A stretch of 64,000 nt of DNA from Termitomyces sp. T153. Lineage: Eukaryota; Basidiomycota; Agaricomycetes; Agaricales; Lyophyllaceae. This document shows positions 23,101 to 35,177 of this stretch, piece after piece (positions within the stretch are counted from its first letter, which is position 1; every line of letters starts with the position of its first letter). The position numbers and the translations under genes are program-made. The notes under the pieces are model-generated. The model had not been told where the DNA came from and searched no databases. It worked only from the letters and a program-made list of their open reading frames with translations. The stretch spans positions 902,583 through 966,582 of the forward strand of contig JACKQL020000020.1 of assembly GCA_018296165.2 (NCBI GenBank), given 5' to 3'.

Positions 23101-26092
23101 AAATTTTGAGAAATAGAAGGATCTATGTTGAAAAAAACTGAGAGCCCATACTTATCATGGCATGTGTGGAGAAGGAGGCTGTAAGTTTGTCCCAGATGAA
23201 AGACAAAAAAATAGTGCATTTTTTTGGTACATCTAATAATAATATCCAACAAAATTTATTGTAGTCTATATATATTGGCTTAAATTTATTTGATGAACAT
23301 TAGAAGATGCAAAAAATAAAGCAGATATGAAATATTAACAATGAAAAATAATAGAAAAGTTTTAATAACTTAAAGAAGGTAAAGAAGATGGCTTTTGAAA
23401 AAACAAGAATGCTGAAATAACAGTACAGGCAAATATACCTGTTTTTAGCATTTATTAGAACTATATATATGTAAATATTTTAATATATTTGCTAGTTATA
23501 TTATAAAATTAATACTCATAATGCAAGTTGGACTAGTAAATTAGCCATATTAAAATGTAGCAGTAATGCCAGCAGCATCAAAAGTGAGGACAATAAGTAC
23601 TTGGATTAGCTTTTACTATTGACAAGGAGCTTAAATATATACAAACAATATATGCAAGTATAAAAAGTTGTGATCAGTGAAAAAACAAAGTAACACTAAG
23701 CTCATTATAGCTATTATGTATATAAATGAAAACAACATTTAATTGAGTTTTCAGTAGTTGAACTGAATTAATAATACAAAATTTAAACAAAAAAATTAAA
23801 AACAAAAAAAAGCAAGAGTAAGAGATTTTGTCACTCAGAAAACATTACACAGAATAATAAACAAGAAGTAAAGAATACATTTTAAAAAGCAAAGCATAAA
23901 TGTGTCCTATTACTATATGCATGTGTACAAGCCAAGCAAAATTACAAATAGCAACAACAGTGTTTTCTCAAATTAATGCTGCAAATAAGTTAATCATTTT
24001 ATTGCTATCAGAAAAATCCAGCTCAAATAAACTGCTTAGGCATTTTGAAAGGATAAAAGCAATTGGCCTTTTTCTCATTTGAATCAGGCCCAACATTATC
24101 TCTTACAAGAATCAGCTGCAAATTATTTTTAATCATCTGAACTACATTGGCTTCCAAGTTAAAAATTGAATGCAACAAATGCTATAATGTGAAAAACATT
24201 TTTAATTTACAAAATTTTTTCTAATATATTTAAACTTATATTTTAGCCACTTTTTAAAATTATGCCACAAATCTTCACTTTTATATGCTCTAATATTAGT
24301 AAATTTTGCAGCTAGTTTAATTAAAAAATGAAAAATGTTAACTAAATATGTATTAATTTATTTGCAGTTGCATAAGCAGATGCAAATAACATGCATCAAC
24401 AAACATTGTAAAAGTTAAATTTGCAAAAAGTGAAAATACAACTCTTTAGCTTTGCTAATATAGTTTTTTCATACTTTAAAAAAGGCTATACACTAAAATA
24501 AAGTGATGATATTATATCAATGATTCAAATATTATTATTGAGTGCACTAGATTATATATTTATAAAAGAATGAAAATCAGATTTTAAAATTTTGTGGCTG
24601 AAGTTTAGTTCAGATATAAAGAGCTTAACTTTAATCTTTGATTTTTTTTACTTATTTATGCTATAGCATTTACAATGTAAGTCCTTAATCTGCTTATATA
24701 TCTGCTGACAAATTATAAAAAAGTTATGCTATTATTATAAACAGTTGCTAATAATTAAACACAATAATGCTGTCAGATTAAATCTAAAAGCCTACATAAT
24801 AAGTAAGAAATTTTTAGATATTATTGTTATGATAGAGAGCAACTAAAAAAACACAATAATGCATTAATTTGACTGTATAGGCTAAGTTAAGGACATATAA
24901 AACATATAACACTATAAAGTAAAAGATTTTGTTAGCATTGGCTAAAAATAAGTAAAATAAATCATATTATATAGTATTAAAAGATGCTATTGTAAAAAAA
25001 GAAACAATTTTGCAATAATTGCATGGCAGTGCAATGCCAATACAATATTTGAAACAGAAGAGAACATCATTAATAATATTATAAGATAGTTGCTTGATGC
25101 TTTGAACTAGAATAATTGTGCTTAATAAATACTTAAAAGATTCTTTGCAGTTAGTTTTAACTTGTACTAGTGTGTTACAAATTTTTGTTTAAAGCACTCA
25201 TATTTTTAGTATGATTTGATTATAAATACCAGCTTTACAATGCCTTCAGAAAGCAAAGAAGTTCTATATACTTTACTAATAGCACTTGCTGCAGTTAGCT
25301 CATTAAAAGCTCTTGACCAACTAGTCACTCTCCTTAATCAACTGCTTGCCTATTAATTAAGTATGTGCCTATTTCACTCAAAGTACTAAAATGTAGTATA
25401 TATATTATTACTTGTATATGTTCAGATTTCCACTGCATTTTTTATCAGAATTCATTGTTAAAGAGGCTTAAAAAATGTGGGATCATAAAATGACATTGTT
25501 GTGATTTTTAAAAAGATTAATATGGAGATCAACATCAGTAAAGTGCTTTTTCAGTGCAAAAAATAAAATATTGAAAGTTAATAATTAGTAGATCACTGAC
25601 TGATGTTAATTTTTCAATAAAAATTCTAAGAAGCAAAATTTGCTTTTATTTATTTGCTTTATCATTCATACTAATCAAATTCTCAACTTTTGAATTGCTT
25701 TGAATTTGCTATTACAACAACTAAAGTCAAAGTACATGGATAAGGCCTTTACTCACTTTTGTAAAGATAAAATCAATGCAATGTACTTGAATACACTAGT
25801 TAATAAACAGAAATCTGAATTGAAGAAAATACAAATAACATTTGACAAAGCAATCAGCAAAAAACTATATCTTGCAACCAAAAATGTTGAATTGCAATTA
25901 TGTCTATAAATGCATCCATTAACTATTTTCTTTTGAGTTCAGAGCAGTATTTTTTCTGGACTTGACTTTGTAAATGCATACTAAAATAAAGACTGAAAGA
26001 TCAAATGATTTTGGTCCATCATTTGCTAGATCTTGCAAGACACTGAGGAAAAGATTGAAAAAGACAGAACTTTTCCTCTATTTAACAAATAC
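20111..26092. other. extremely AT-rich, gene-free block
   Basis: About 6 kb dominated by A/T runs (for example 23760-23830 and 24180-24360), with essentially no CG dinucleotides and no ORF showing a family motif. The few ORFs of 60-90 codons are Lys/Asn/Leu-rich and look like noise. I see no tandem array. It resembles heavily mutated repeat DNA, as in fungal heterochromatin or pericentromeric sequence, but nothing proves a centromere. Confidence 0.6.
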
Positions 26093-27226
26093 TGTCAGGT
26101 TCCGCTGACCACGGGGGCTCAGCTACACTGGGCAAGTCCTTACTAGGCGAACATGATTTCCTGCACTGACAACTGAGCACTCGGAGGTGTTTCAAGCACT
26201 AGAGACTTGTGAGGATAGCCAGGGGAGATTGATCCAAGCAAGTCCAGGGAGGTCCGGAGGAGTAGGAGACGAGTTGCGGGGGAGGGGGATGGACTTAGTG
26301 GGGTTTAGGCATAAGTCTGTGTGTGAGTATTGCGGGTGCAGAGGAGGCGGAGGCTATGCGGATGACAAGAGCAGAGCCGGAGTTCTGATGGGGGATCAAC
26401 AGGAATTGATGGGGTTCAGAGCTGAGTGTATAGCAGGGTCCGGGGGTGGTAACAAGCATTAGAGGTTTGTAACTGTAATTGCAGAGTTTGTGAGGATGTT
26501 ACGGTTGAGAGGACTTGAACACAATAGACAGAATCAAATGGAGCAATATGGAGTCAAACAAAATGAGACAAAGATGAGATGAGAACAAGAATAGATTCAG
26601 GCAAAGACACGGAATGATAATGAAAGGATAACGGAACAGAAACGAGATAAGACCAGGAGACTGAGAGTAAGGAAAACAAGACACAGGACACAAAACACGA
26701 GAAGAAACAATCAGAAACACATCAGGTAAGGTAGGTAGATAATCTCAAGACTAGAGTACAAGGAGCTACTCTATGTCTTATATACTGACTACTGAAGAGC
26801 TCTAGGAACGTCGGCTGTGGTGGTGGGGCTTGGTGGAGCTCGACAGAGTTGACGGGTGTCGGTTATGATCAGAGGGCAGGCCACATTGATATGTTGATGG
26901 GATCCATTGCAATGCAGTCCGTTCTGAGGCTGTCATGATACTCCAGGGTAAGTCAGGGAAGCCAGAGTGTTGAGTTGATGACGTGTAATGGGGTCAGGCA
27001 CGGTGGGGGAGTAGTCCCAGGGGCTCAGGAAGTTCAGGGGAAGCGCCGGCGGCTGCAGAAAAGACGTCGGAGTTGGCCAGGGGGCCGTCAGAGTTAGCCA
27101 AGAATGTGCCAGAGTTAGCTGGAGTAGGCGCGGAGTGCTGGGGAAGTTCAACAAAGCGTTGGGGGGTTCTGGGGGGGGGGGGGTTTGTGGGGCAGTGTAT
27201 GGGGCTTCAGGAAATGGGTCATAACA
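26093..27226 (-). repeat. solo LTR (second LTR family, copy 2) with 5-bp TSD
   Basis: Starts TGTCAGGTTCCGCTG and ends GTCATAACA, flanked by perfect AATAC duplications at 26088-26092 and 27227-27231. It is the reverse orientation of the copies at 10819 and 30627. It retains many CG dinucleotides in the middle of a CpG-free region, so it inserted recently or escaped mutation. A run of about 13 G lies near 27170. No internal element domains are present, so it is a solo LTR left by LTR-LTR recombination. Confidence 0.88.
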
Positions 27227-27552
27227 AATACCTGCAAAGCAGGCACAGAATGTCCTAAGTCCTTTTAAAACAAATAGATAAAGTTATAAAATTACTAAAT
27301 ATTTGAGATTATTTGAATAATTTTGTGAATGGACCAGAGAAAACAGCAGATAATTAAGCATGCTATGCAGAACCTGTCATGAGTTTCTGATGTATGCATA
27401 TAATCTCCTATACCACCTGCTGGCTACCTAACCAATGTCTATGGTAGGCCAGAACTCAAAACTTACTATGCCCTGTTCTATTCAACCTTGCTCATAGATC
27501 ATTATGCTGCATTGGCTCCCTGATACTGGATTTCAGATTAGAATCAGGCATT

Positions 27553-27685
27553 ATACAAGAGTAGGTCCCTTCAGCAGAGTACAATGAAGAGCATTGCCAG
27601 TTTATGGCTTTTCTGTCAGTCAGAAAATACTCCTAAACTGGCAATGCTCTTTATTGTACTTTGCTGAAGGGATCTACTCTTGTAT
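27553..27685. repeat. 133-bp near-perfect palindrome (inverted repeat)
   Basis: The left arm from ATACAAGAGTAGGTCCCTTC through AGAGCATTGCCAGTTTA is repeated inverted as TAAACTGGCAATGCTCT ... CTACTCTTGTAT. The arms are about 60 bp with only a few mismatches. The centre (TTTTCTGTCAGTCAGAAAA) is itself almost palindromic, so there is practically no loop. It could fold into a long hairpin or cruciform, or be a foldback or MITE-like element. Confidence 0.8.
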
Positions 27686-28959
27686 GCTACTAGGAGGACT
27701 GCCTGAACTCTAATGGCTGCATAAGCACTTTCAGCCTTAGCCAACTTAGCCTTTCTTACTTTAGGGCCCTACTACACTTACCTGGTCCCTATTGCAGTAC
27801 CAATCCCACTAAAACAGCATAATAACTACTCTCTCTCTTAGCACCAACTCTCTGCTATATTCTTAGCCTAATGTCCACCCGCTCCTAGCCAGTGACAGGT
27901 TGAAGCTTATGTTCAGCAGCACAATGAGGTCCTCTGCTCCTTCTGCATCTTTTCTGTGGAGTTTGCCAAATCCACTTGCACTCTTCTTGTTAGCTTTGAA
28001 CATTATAGCATCTTTGAGACTGTAAAGACATAAGTGGATTGCATCTTTAACTTTCACAAATATTACCAACTGAACACCATTCCCAAAAACATTAGGAACA
28101 CTCTCAGAATAAATGCCAACCTGTGGAACAACCTACACATTCTAGTCAAAGAAATCCACAGCAAATCAAACTCCCAATAATTCAAGAACTTGTTGACCTC
28201 TGCTTGCTTCTTCTATGTATAGTAAGAGGAACTGGTCAGAGCATAGATCAAAGCCCCAGCTCCTATCTCTTTCCAGCAAGAAGAGCTCAATGCTACCTTC
28301 AATATCCTAAGGTCTCTCAATTTCATAAGAGGACTCTTTGACCAACTCATTGCCAAAATTATAGACTTCTCAGCACACTCCCAAGCATACTCTGTTCCCA
28401 GCACTTTCTGCACCTAGGACTAACTTACCAAACCTAAACCATGATCTAGAAATCTCCTCTATCCATTTTTGCTGACAACAATCTTGCTTCTATTTACTCT
28501 CTTTTACATCAATAAGCTGGAAAACTCCAGTGAAAAATCTGCTCTTAAAGCCCCAGAAATTCAATTTAGATTGACTTCTTCATGTTGATCTGCATACCTC
28601 TCATAGTAATGCACTTCAAAATGCACTCCTGCCCCACTCTAATGTTCTAGCCCCCTATATCAACCCATGGGCTCCAGAGCACTCAGATCTACTTTCTTTT
28701 CTAGATAGCCTCAACTCCTAGTTCTCCTAATTTTTCTAGCAAGGTGACCTTTTGATGCTAATAGCAATGTAGAACACTGACTCCCAGAGGATTCTCCTTC
28801 TCTGTTAGGCCCTGAAACCACTTCTAACAACACTGGCCCACCTCTAGGTAGCAAACCTCTCAATAGCAGACCTCCAGGCAGATGAGGCCTAGCCATGAAC
28901 ACCTCTGCCTCTTAGCACAGAGGCAGAAATAACTACTACTACTATTACAATGTCAGACT
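27686..28959 (+). other. degenerate, probably retroelement coding sequence
   Basis: The plus strand shows short coding-like runs (e.g. near 28060-28165: LNTIPKNIRNTLRINANLW) separated by stops. No domain is recognised. Its position directly upstream of a gag-like remnant suggests a retroelement leader or gag, but that is inference. Confidence 0.3.
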
Positions 28960-29410
28960 ACTACCCTGAACCTAAAATATCCAGAACAATACTCATGATG
29001 CATTGGCTTAGAAAAGCAAGCTCAACATCCAGAAACCATAACTCTTGAATGCCTGCAACCCCTAGAAATGGAGAACCTTCCTGACATAATGTCTCACTAC
29101 ATTCCAAGCTAAGCTTGTGACTTTCTAATCTGAGAGATCATGGGTGGCCTTTACTGCCTCATACCTATAGAGCATTGCTTTTGACTACTACATGGCATTA
29201 TTATTTGAAAATTTCTAAGTGAAAGTGAGCTAGTTTGAGAGTACTAGGTTGTTAGAGTCAAACTAAAGCTCTGAACAACCTGGTACTCTTGAATGAGTTC
29301 AACCAGGAGGCCTACAAAACAGGCTGGAATTATAATGCCCTTTAGTTTGCCCTTTACTGTGCCCTTCTCCGAAGAATTAAGAATATTCTCTATCATGCAC
29401 TCAAGCAACC
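28960..29410 (+). pseudogene. gag-like remnant of a Gypsy element
   Basis: Plus reading gives TKALNNLVLLNEFNQEAYKT then WNYNAL, FALYCALLRRIKNILYHALK near 29260-29405. This resembles the capsid region of Ty3/Gypsy gag, where a conserved block of this shape precedes the zinc knuckle. It is interrupted at 29411 by an LTR of the second family. Several in-frame stops are present. Confidence 0.45.
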
Positions 29411-29999
29411 TGTTACAACTCATCTCTGGACCTCTGGACTTTCCTCCTCACACACTCCAAACACCAAGATTACCTGCCAGCATCCCCTAACTCATCCTGA
29501 CCCTTTTTCATCCACAGCACCTGCCCCAACTAACTCCAACACTTTCCCAGCAAACTCTGATGGCCCCTTGACAAGCCTCACCACCCCCCTGTTGTCTGCC
29601 AAGCTCCTAGATATTTCAACACTTTCCAGAAACTCTAGCACATAGTGCTGAACCACACCAATGTGTCAGCATGGCTCATCTAATCAGAACCAACACTTAT
29701 TAGACCCATGCAGCCCTGCTGAACCTGCTGTCAGGCTCATAGCACAGCCCCCAAAGAAGCCCCAATAATCAGTATATAAGCTGTGAAGTAATATTTGCCA
29801 TAATAGTCTTGATATTACCTACATACCTCTATGTTTGTCATGTCTTGCTTCCCAGCTTTGTCTCTATTTCTGTTTCTAGTCTTGTATCACTCTCAATCTA
29901 TTTTGTTCCTGTCTCTGTCTTATTTTAACTCTGTATCATCTTGTCTGCTTCTGTTTCCTTTCATATGTGCTTGGACTCCTTTCAACTCTAACATTTCAA
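29411..29999 (+). repeat. truncated LTR (second LTR family, copy 3)
   Basis: Starts TGTTACAACTCATCTCTGGACC and follows the other copies (blocks around CACCTGCCCCAACTAACTCC and AGTATATAAGCTGTGAAGTA) up to about 29999, where the similarity ends. Roughly the right half is missing. CG dinucleotides are nearly absent. Confidence 0.65.
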
Positions 30000-30626
30000 A
30001 AACTAAAGTTTTTCTCAAGATTTTATATGTACCTGCTAATTATAGAAAGTATAGCAGTCCAAGGACATGAACATTGGCTTATAGTGTTCTTGGCAAACAA
30101 TAGTGTGCCTATCAAGGCAATGATGTATGAGGTGTTTTGCAAGGAGGTGGATCAAGCATTGGTACATGTGCCACCCATCTGCATCTCTCTCTATGCTTTC
30201 TGAGCACTCAGAGAGAGTGACTGAGCTCAATTACACACAGGTTGCATTATATACTCCTCTCATCAATGTATAATAATGTATATAATCTATGCCTACTTCT
30301 CAAGCCCACTACATGCTGTGCTTCAGTCTTTGAAATTCTGCTGTAAGATTCTAGTGATGTGCCTGATGTCCTAAAGAGGAAAATAGTAGACTGAGAAGGA
30401 TTTCCAAGGCCTGGAATGATGGAAGAGGACTCCTGGAAGGCTTGAAGGGGACTGCTGGGAGGCCCATTGATATAAAGGATGCATTGCATTGCATTGCATT
30501 TGCTTCTTCCTTTCTTTTTTCTTCTTCTCTGTATAAAGTATTCTGGTGCTGACATGACTCTCACTCCACAGTGTACATGTATAGACTTGTTCTTGAGATT
30601 TTGTAAATGATAGAAATGCAATGAAG
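30000..30626. other. no gene; short GCATT microsatellite
   Basis: AT-leaning sequence without ORFs of note. A (GCATT)4-like run lies near 30478-30500. A TATAAA-like element near 30470 and 30533 has no recognisable gene after it. Confidence 0.45.
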
Positions 30627-31774
30627 TGTCACGACCCGTTCCCTGGACCCTCGCACATCACCCAACGACCTCCCGCCCCCCCAAAACCTCCTCTAATGCC
30701 TTGCCAAACTTCCACAGTGCTCCACGCCTACTCTGGCTAACTCCAACGCATCCTCAGCTAACTCCAACAGCCCCCTGGCCAACTCCAATGTCTTCCCTGC
30801 AGTCAGCAACGCTTCTCCTAGATCTTCTGAGCCCCTAGGACCATTCCCCCGCCATGCCTGACCCCGTTACACATCATCAACTCGACACTCTGGTTCCTCT
30901 GACTTACTTTGGAGTATCACAACAACCTCAGAATGGCCCACATCACCAATTGATCCCATCAACATATCAATGTGGCCTGCCCTCTGATCATAACTGACAC
31001 CCATCAACTCCGTCAAGCTCTGCCAAGCCCCACTGCCACAGCTGATGTTCCCCAGAGCTCTCCAGTAGTTAGTATATAAGATGTAGAGTAGCTCTTCATA
31101 CTCTAGTCCTGATATTGCTTAATGTTACCTATGGTCTGATTGTTTCTCTCTTATGTTTTGTGTTCCGTGTCTTGTTTTCTTACTCTTAGTCTCCCAGTCT
31201 TGTCTTGTCTCTATTCTATTATTGTTTTTGTTATTGTTTTGTATCTCCACCTGAATCTATTCTTGTTCTCATCTCCATCTTGTCTTGACTCCATCTCATT
31301 TTGTTCAACTCCATCTCATCTCATTTGATCCATCCCGTTCATCATGTTGCTATCTTTCCCAACCTTAACACCTTCACAAACCCCACAATTACAATTACAA
31401 ATCCCAGACACTCTTTAACCAACTCTGGACCTCACTACATGCTCGGCTCCAAACTCAATCCATCTCCATTGATCCCCCATCAAACTCCAGCTCCACTTCT
31501 ATCACTCACATAGCCTCTGCCTCCTCCACACCCACAATACTTGCATATGGACTTGTGCTCAAACCCTGCCAAGCCTGTCCCCCTTCTCCGCAGCTCGTCC
31601 CCTACTCCTCCAGACCTCTCCGGACTTGCTCAGATCAATCTCCACCAACTATCCTCACAAGTCCCCAGTGTTTGGGACACCTCCAAATGCCCAGTTGTCA
31701 GTGTAGAGAATCACATCTGCCTAGTAAGGACTTGCCCAGTGTAGCTGAGCCCCCGTGGTCAGCAGAACCTGACA
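30627..31774 (+). repeat. solo LTR (second LTR family, copy 4)
   Basis: Starts TGTCACGACCCGTTCC and ends CAGAACCTGACA. Flanking 5-mers are TGAAG (30622-30626) and TGGAG (31775-31779), a target duplication with one mismatch. It keeps a moderate number of CG dinucleotides, mostly in its first 240 bp, and is intermediate between the copies at 10819 and 26093. Confidence 0.82.
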
Positions 31775-32479
31775 TGGAGTTTGAGCTCCAGCATTGAGCA
31801 TTAAGCAGACATTTGAGCATAATATTGACTTAACCTCAATGATTCATGCACATAATGACAGAAGGATGGACTGACAATACAGATTCAGATACAAAACTGT
31901 CAGTTTCAAAGCCATTGAATGCAAGCTCACATACAAAGATCCCACTAAAAAGAAGAAATAAGTCTTGCCTCATATATTTTATTTGACCAACACCCCTTGT
32001 AATAGTTAGTATTTTATTGTATAATAGATATAAATGTTTTACTCTTTTAGTCCTTGTTTGAATTGTGGATCTGAAACCAGTATGTACACATCCTCAATTT
32101 TTCAAACTTGACTTAATGCATTTACAATAGCTAAATTTGCATGCCTGGGCACTAGTGCAGTACACATTCAAGAATGCTCACACCAAGAAATTTATCCAGA
32201 ACATTTCAAGATTGCCAACCTTTATTGGTGAAGCTCCTTTGAGATTATCATAATACTGATAGCAAGGAACAGAAGGAAAAAGAACCATTGTGAATATATC
32301 AAATCAACAAGAGAGAATAGTTGAGATAAGATAAGATGAGTGATATTTTTCTTCCTGAAGTCATCTATAGCTTATACTAAAGACTCAAGTTCATTTAGCC
32401 CATGCTGATAAACCTTTACATAATTTTTTATAATTACACACAAATCCCAATGCAATATCTGCTGTAGTTACAACAGCCT
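31775..32479. other. AT-rich sequence without a recognisable gene
   Basis: No ORF with motifs and CG nearly absent. It lies between the solo LTR and the palindrome cluster of the KDZ element. Confidence 0.45.
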
Positions 32480-33060
32480 ATTGATTATGCATTATCATGT
32501 ATTACTGACTATATTTTGTCCTTTTGTTTATATCAACAATGCATTACTTATCTTTTCCTCCCCCTGAGGCCTTACTCACTCATAATGCATTACTATATAA
32601 CTTGTCCATTTGTCAATATTCATAATGCATTACTTATCTTTCCCTCTTCTCTAAGCCTTACTCACTAATAATGCATTATCCTCCCTCTTTCTTAGGCCTT
32701 ATGTTTATAATGCATTATCCTCCCTCCCTGTTGATAATGCATCATTCTTACTTTGTCCATCATGCATTACCCTCTCCCATTCCCTGTCAATCATGCATTA
32801 TTATGATCTTTGAGTTGTCTATACTAATGCATTTTTATTACATTGTTTATGATGATGAATTATTTGACCTCACTATAATGCATTATGACCACCTCATATA
32901 TAATGCATTAGCCCCTCCCTCCCTGCTAATAATGCATCATTCTTATTTTGTATATAATGCATTGCCCCCTTTCATCTTCTGTGACCATGTAACTGTTAGT
33001 AATGCATTATTTCTCTATCTTGTTCCTCATGCCTCAAGTGTTCAAGTAATGCATTGTTGA
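32480..33060. repeat. interspersed TAATGCATTA palindrome cluster (left)
   Basis: About a dozen copies of AATGCATTA or close variants, spaced roughly 25-60 bp apart in pyrimidine-rich plus-strand spacers (blocks such as CTTATCTTTCCCTC and CCTCCCTCCCTG). The 10-mer is self-complementary. The same motif is found at 39720-40170, but with different spacers. Confidence 0.75.
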
Positions 33061-33559
33061 CATATCTTATTCTATTCATGCCTTGAACAGGGACCTCAGT
33101 AGATCTGAATCAACCATCTATGTTAATTTTTGTTCTGCTGTTCCTGCCCATATATGTCATGGTATATTTTTTATATATTTATATGGTATGTTTTTTGTCT
33201 GTTTTTTATCTGTAGTCTTTGATCAAATCATGCATTAAAAATAACAATATATTATAGTTTCAAGATACATTGATATTGAGTGTAAAATATTGTCAAGAAA
33301 TAAGTACAAAATGTGACTGAAGTCAGCCCACAGTACATGCAACAAAAATTATGTAGCCTTAGATCTTAGAAAGAATCAATTTTGGTGTCAGCAGTAAACT
33401 TAAAGCAACATAATACATAATATTTACTCTTGCAACCACTGGCAACAAGTGCAACATGCTTACATCCCCATGTCAACTGGGCTTCCACAGTAGAAGTCAT
33501 CAAATCTAGGCAAGCACAAACAACACAGACACACTCTATCCAAAATGGGCAAGGATTAT

Positions 33560-35177
33560 CTTGCTATTGATTCAGCACCATTGCATGCTGACTCCACCAA
33601 GCCAACAGAGTCATCATTGTAATCATCCCATTTGGGTCACCCTTATATAACAAGGCTCAGATGTCTTCCTCATCACTGCCAGCTGGACAGTTTACAAGAG
33701 GAAGGAGCAAGAGTGTTAGTAAAGACTTGTAAACATTGGGCTGAATGCTCTTCTACCATTATATGGCTGCCATACCAAATTGCATAACATCCTTGATGGT
33801 CAGCACATTACCATAAACATAGTTCTTTGATGTCCAAACATTCCATTCCTCAGGATGCCCCTTTGCTACCAATCTCTAGAAAAGTGATTCATCAATGTGG
33901 GTTAGAATACTGTCTGGACACAACATACCTTCCCACTGTAATAACTCAATTTTTCTTTGAAGCCCTCATATGAGCTAATACATCCCTTCCAGTCTTCTCC
34001 AAGATCTTGCATAGTGAAATGAGCATGGGCAGCTTTCATCCAATCAGGGCACTCAGCATTCTCTAGTAGGCAGTTTTTCTTGCCATCAATGGTCTTTGGT
34101 GTTGTGGATCCAATTTTGTTTGCTTGGTCAGCTTTTGTTGATGGAATGATCATTTGCCTACTGCAAGATTGAACAACTGAGTTTGCTACAATTGGATTTG
34201 ATAAACCAGCAGTGGATAGGGCTGTGGTGGGTATAGTGGTGGTGAGTACATCAGTGCAGTGGATACACCAGCAATGGATACAGCAGTAACATGTATGGTG
34301 GTGGTGAGTACACCAGCAGTGGGTATGGCCATGGTAGGTAAACCAGCAGCAGATATGGTGGTGACAAGTACAAGTGATTATAAGTACATCAGCAGCAGGC
34401 ACACTAGCAACAGTTACAGAAAATGGCAATTTGTTGCTGCATGAAGATACTCAAGAAAGTGGCCCATGTGAGCTGGTAGATTGTGGAAATTCCTAGGGGA
34501 GTAGTGATGAATATGGTGTCAAATATTAATTGTACAAATTACTCTATAATCTCATCAGGACTTGGGACTTCTCCTCCTTCTCAAGCTTGAGCTCAGCCAT
34601 TCTGGTCATGACATGTTCCTTGATGGTATCCTCCTCAGTCTCACAAAGTCCTTGCATTACTTGCTTTGTAATTAGTAAACAATCTGTATTAAATTATATT
34701 GAGTCCTGAGCCAGGCATTCCTGAACAACAGCTGCAATCCTTTCATTATGAAACATATCTGAATACAATTCTGGGAGCTCAGGAAGCCATTCTCAAACAC
34801 TCTGAAGGATTTTCTTGAATTTCTTTGTGGTACTTTTATCTGCTTTCCTTGCCTTTTTCTAGGTTCTTCAGCAATACCATGATATAAGTCACTGAGGTAA
34901 GTGGTCAATGTGAGTTTCATCATATTGTTTTCAATTAATCTTATCCTGTGTCTTGCCATAATAGCTTTTTTTAGTTTCTCCATTTGTTTGTCTGCAAGCT
35001 TGGTCAATGGGGAGATTTCTGGAAAGATATGAACATGCTCAGGGTATACTTTCTCCTACTCCTTGAATAGTTTTTCCCAGAATGGTCCATATGAATGATC
35101 AGCCATACATCACAGTAATCATCCAGATAGCTCTCCAAGAACTGCTGTTGATCAGGTGTAGTCCAGGGTTTAGGCAT
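33560..35177 (-). pseudogene. companion gene of the KDZ element, function unknown (broken)
   Basis: Starts at an ATG at 35177-35175 with KPWTTPDQQQFLESYLDDY, continues through a Lys/Arg-rich region with TKLADKQMEKLKKAIMARH (about 34950-35007), and ends with a block CPDWMKAAHAHF..LGEDWKGCISSYEGFKEKL (about 33950-34060) followed by Trp-rich pieces to about 33560. This order (an N-terminal PWxTxxQ..FLE motif, a basic middle, and a C-terminal Trp-rich part) is like a family of basidiomycete hypothetical proteins I associate from general knowledge with repeat-rich loci. The middle (34230-34400) is an expanded GTG/CAC-rich tandem repeat giving His/Cys/Thr-rich noise. Stops and frame changes break it. 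No function is known to me. Confidence 0.5.

Noticed and set aside
25700..25909. Lys-rich ORF of 69 codons in the AT-rich block
   Set aside because: Composition is that expected by chance in AT-rich DNA; no motif and no neighbouring exons.
20111..26092. Calling the AT-rich block a centromere
   Set aside because: Base composition alone is not evidence; kept as a hypothesis in the findings only.
26187..26462. Gly-rich ORF in the solo LTR
   Set aside because: It lies wholly within an LTR; other copies do not keep the frame.
32480..33060. Regularly spaced palindromes resembling a CRISPR array
   Set aside because: Spacing is irregular, the repeat is only about 10 bp, and the genome is eukaryotic.
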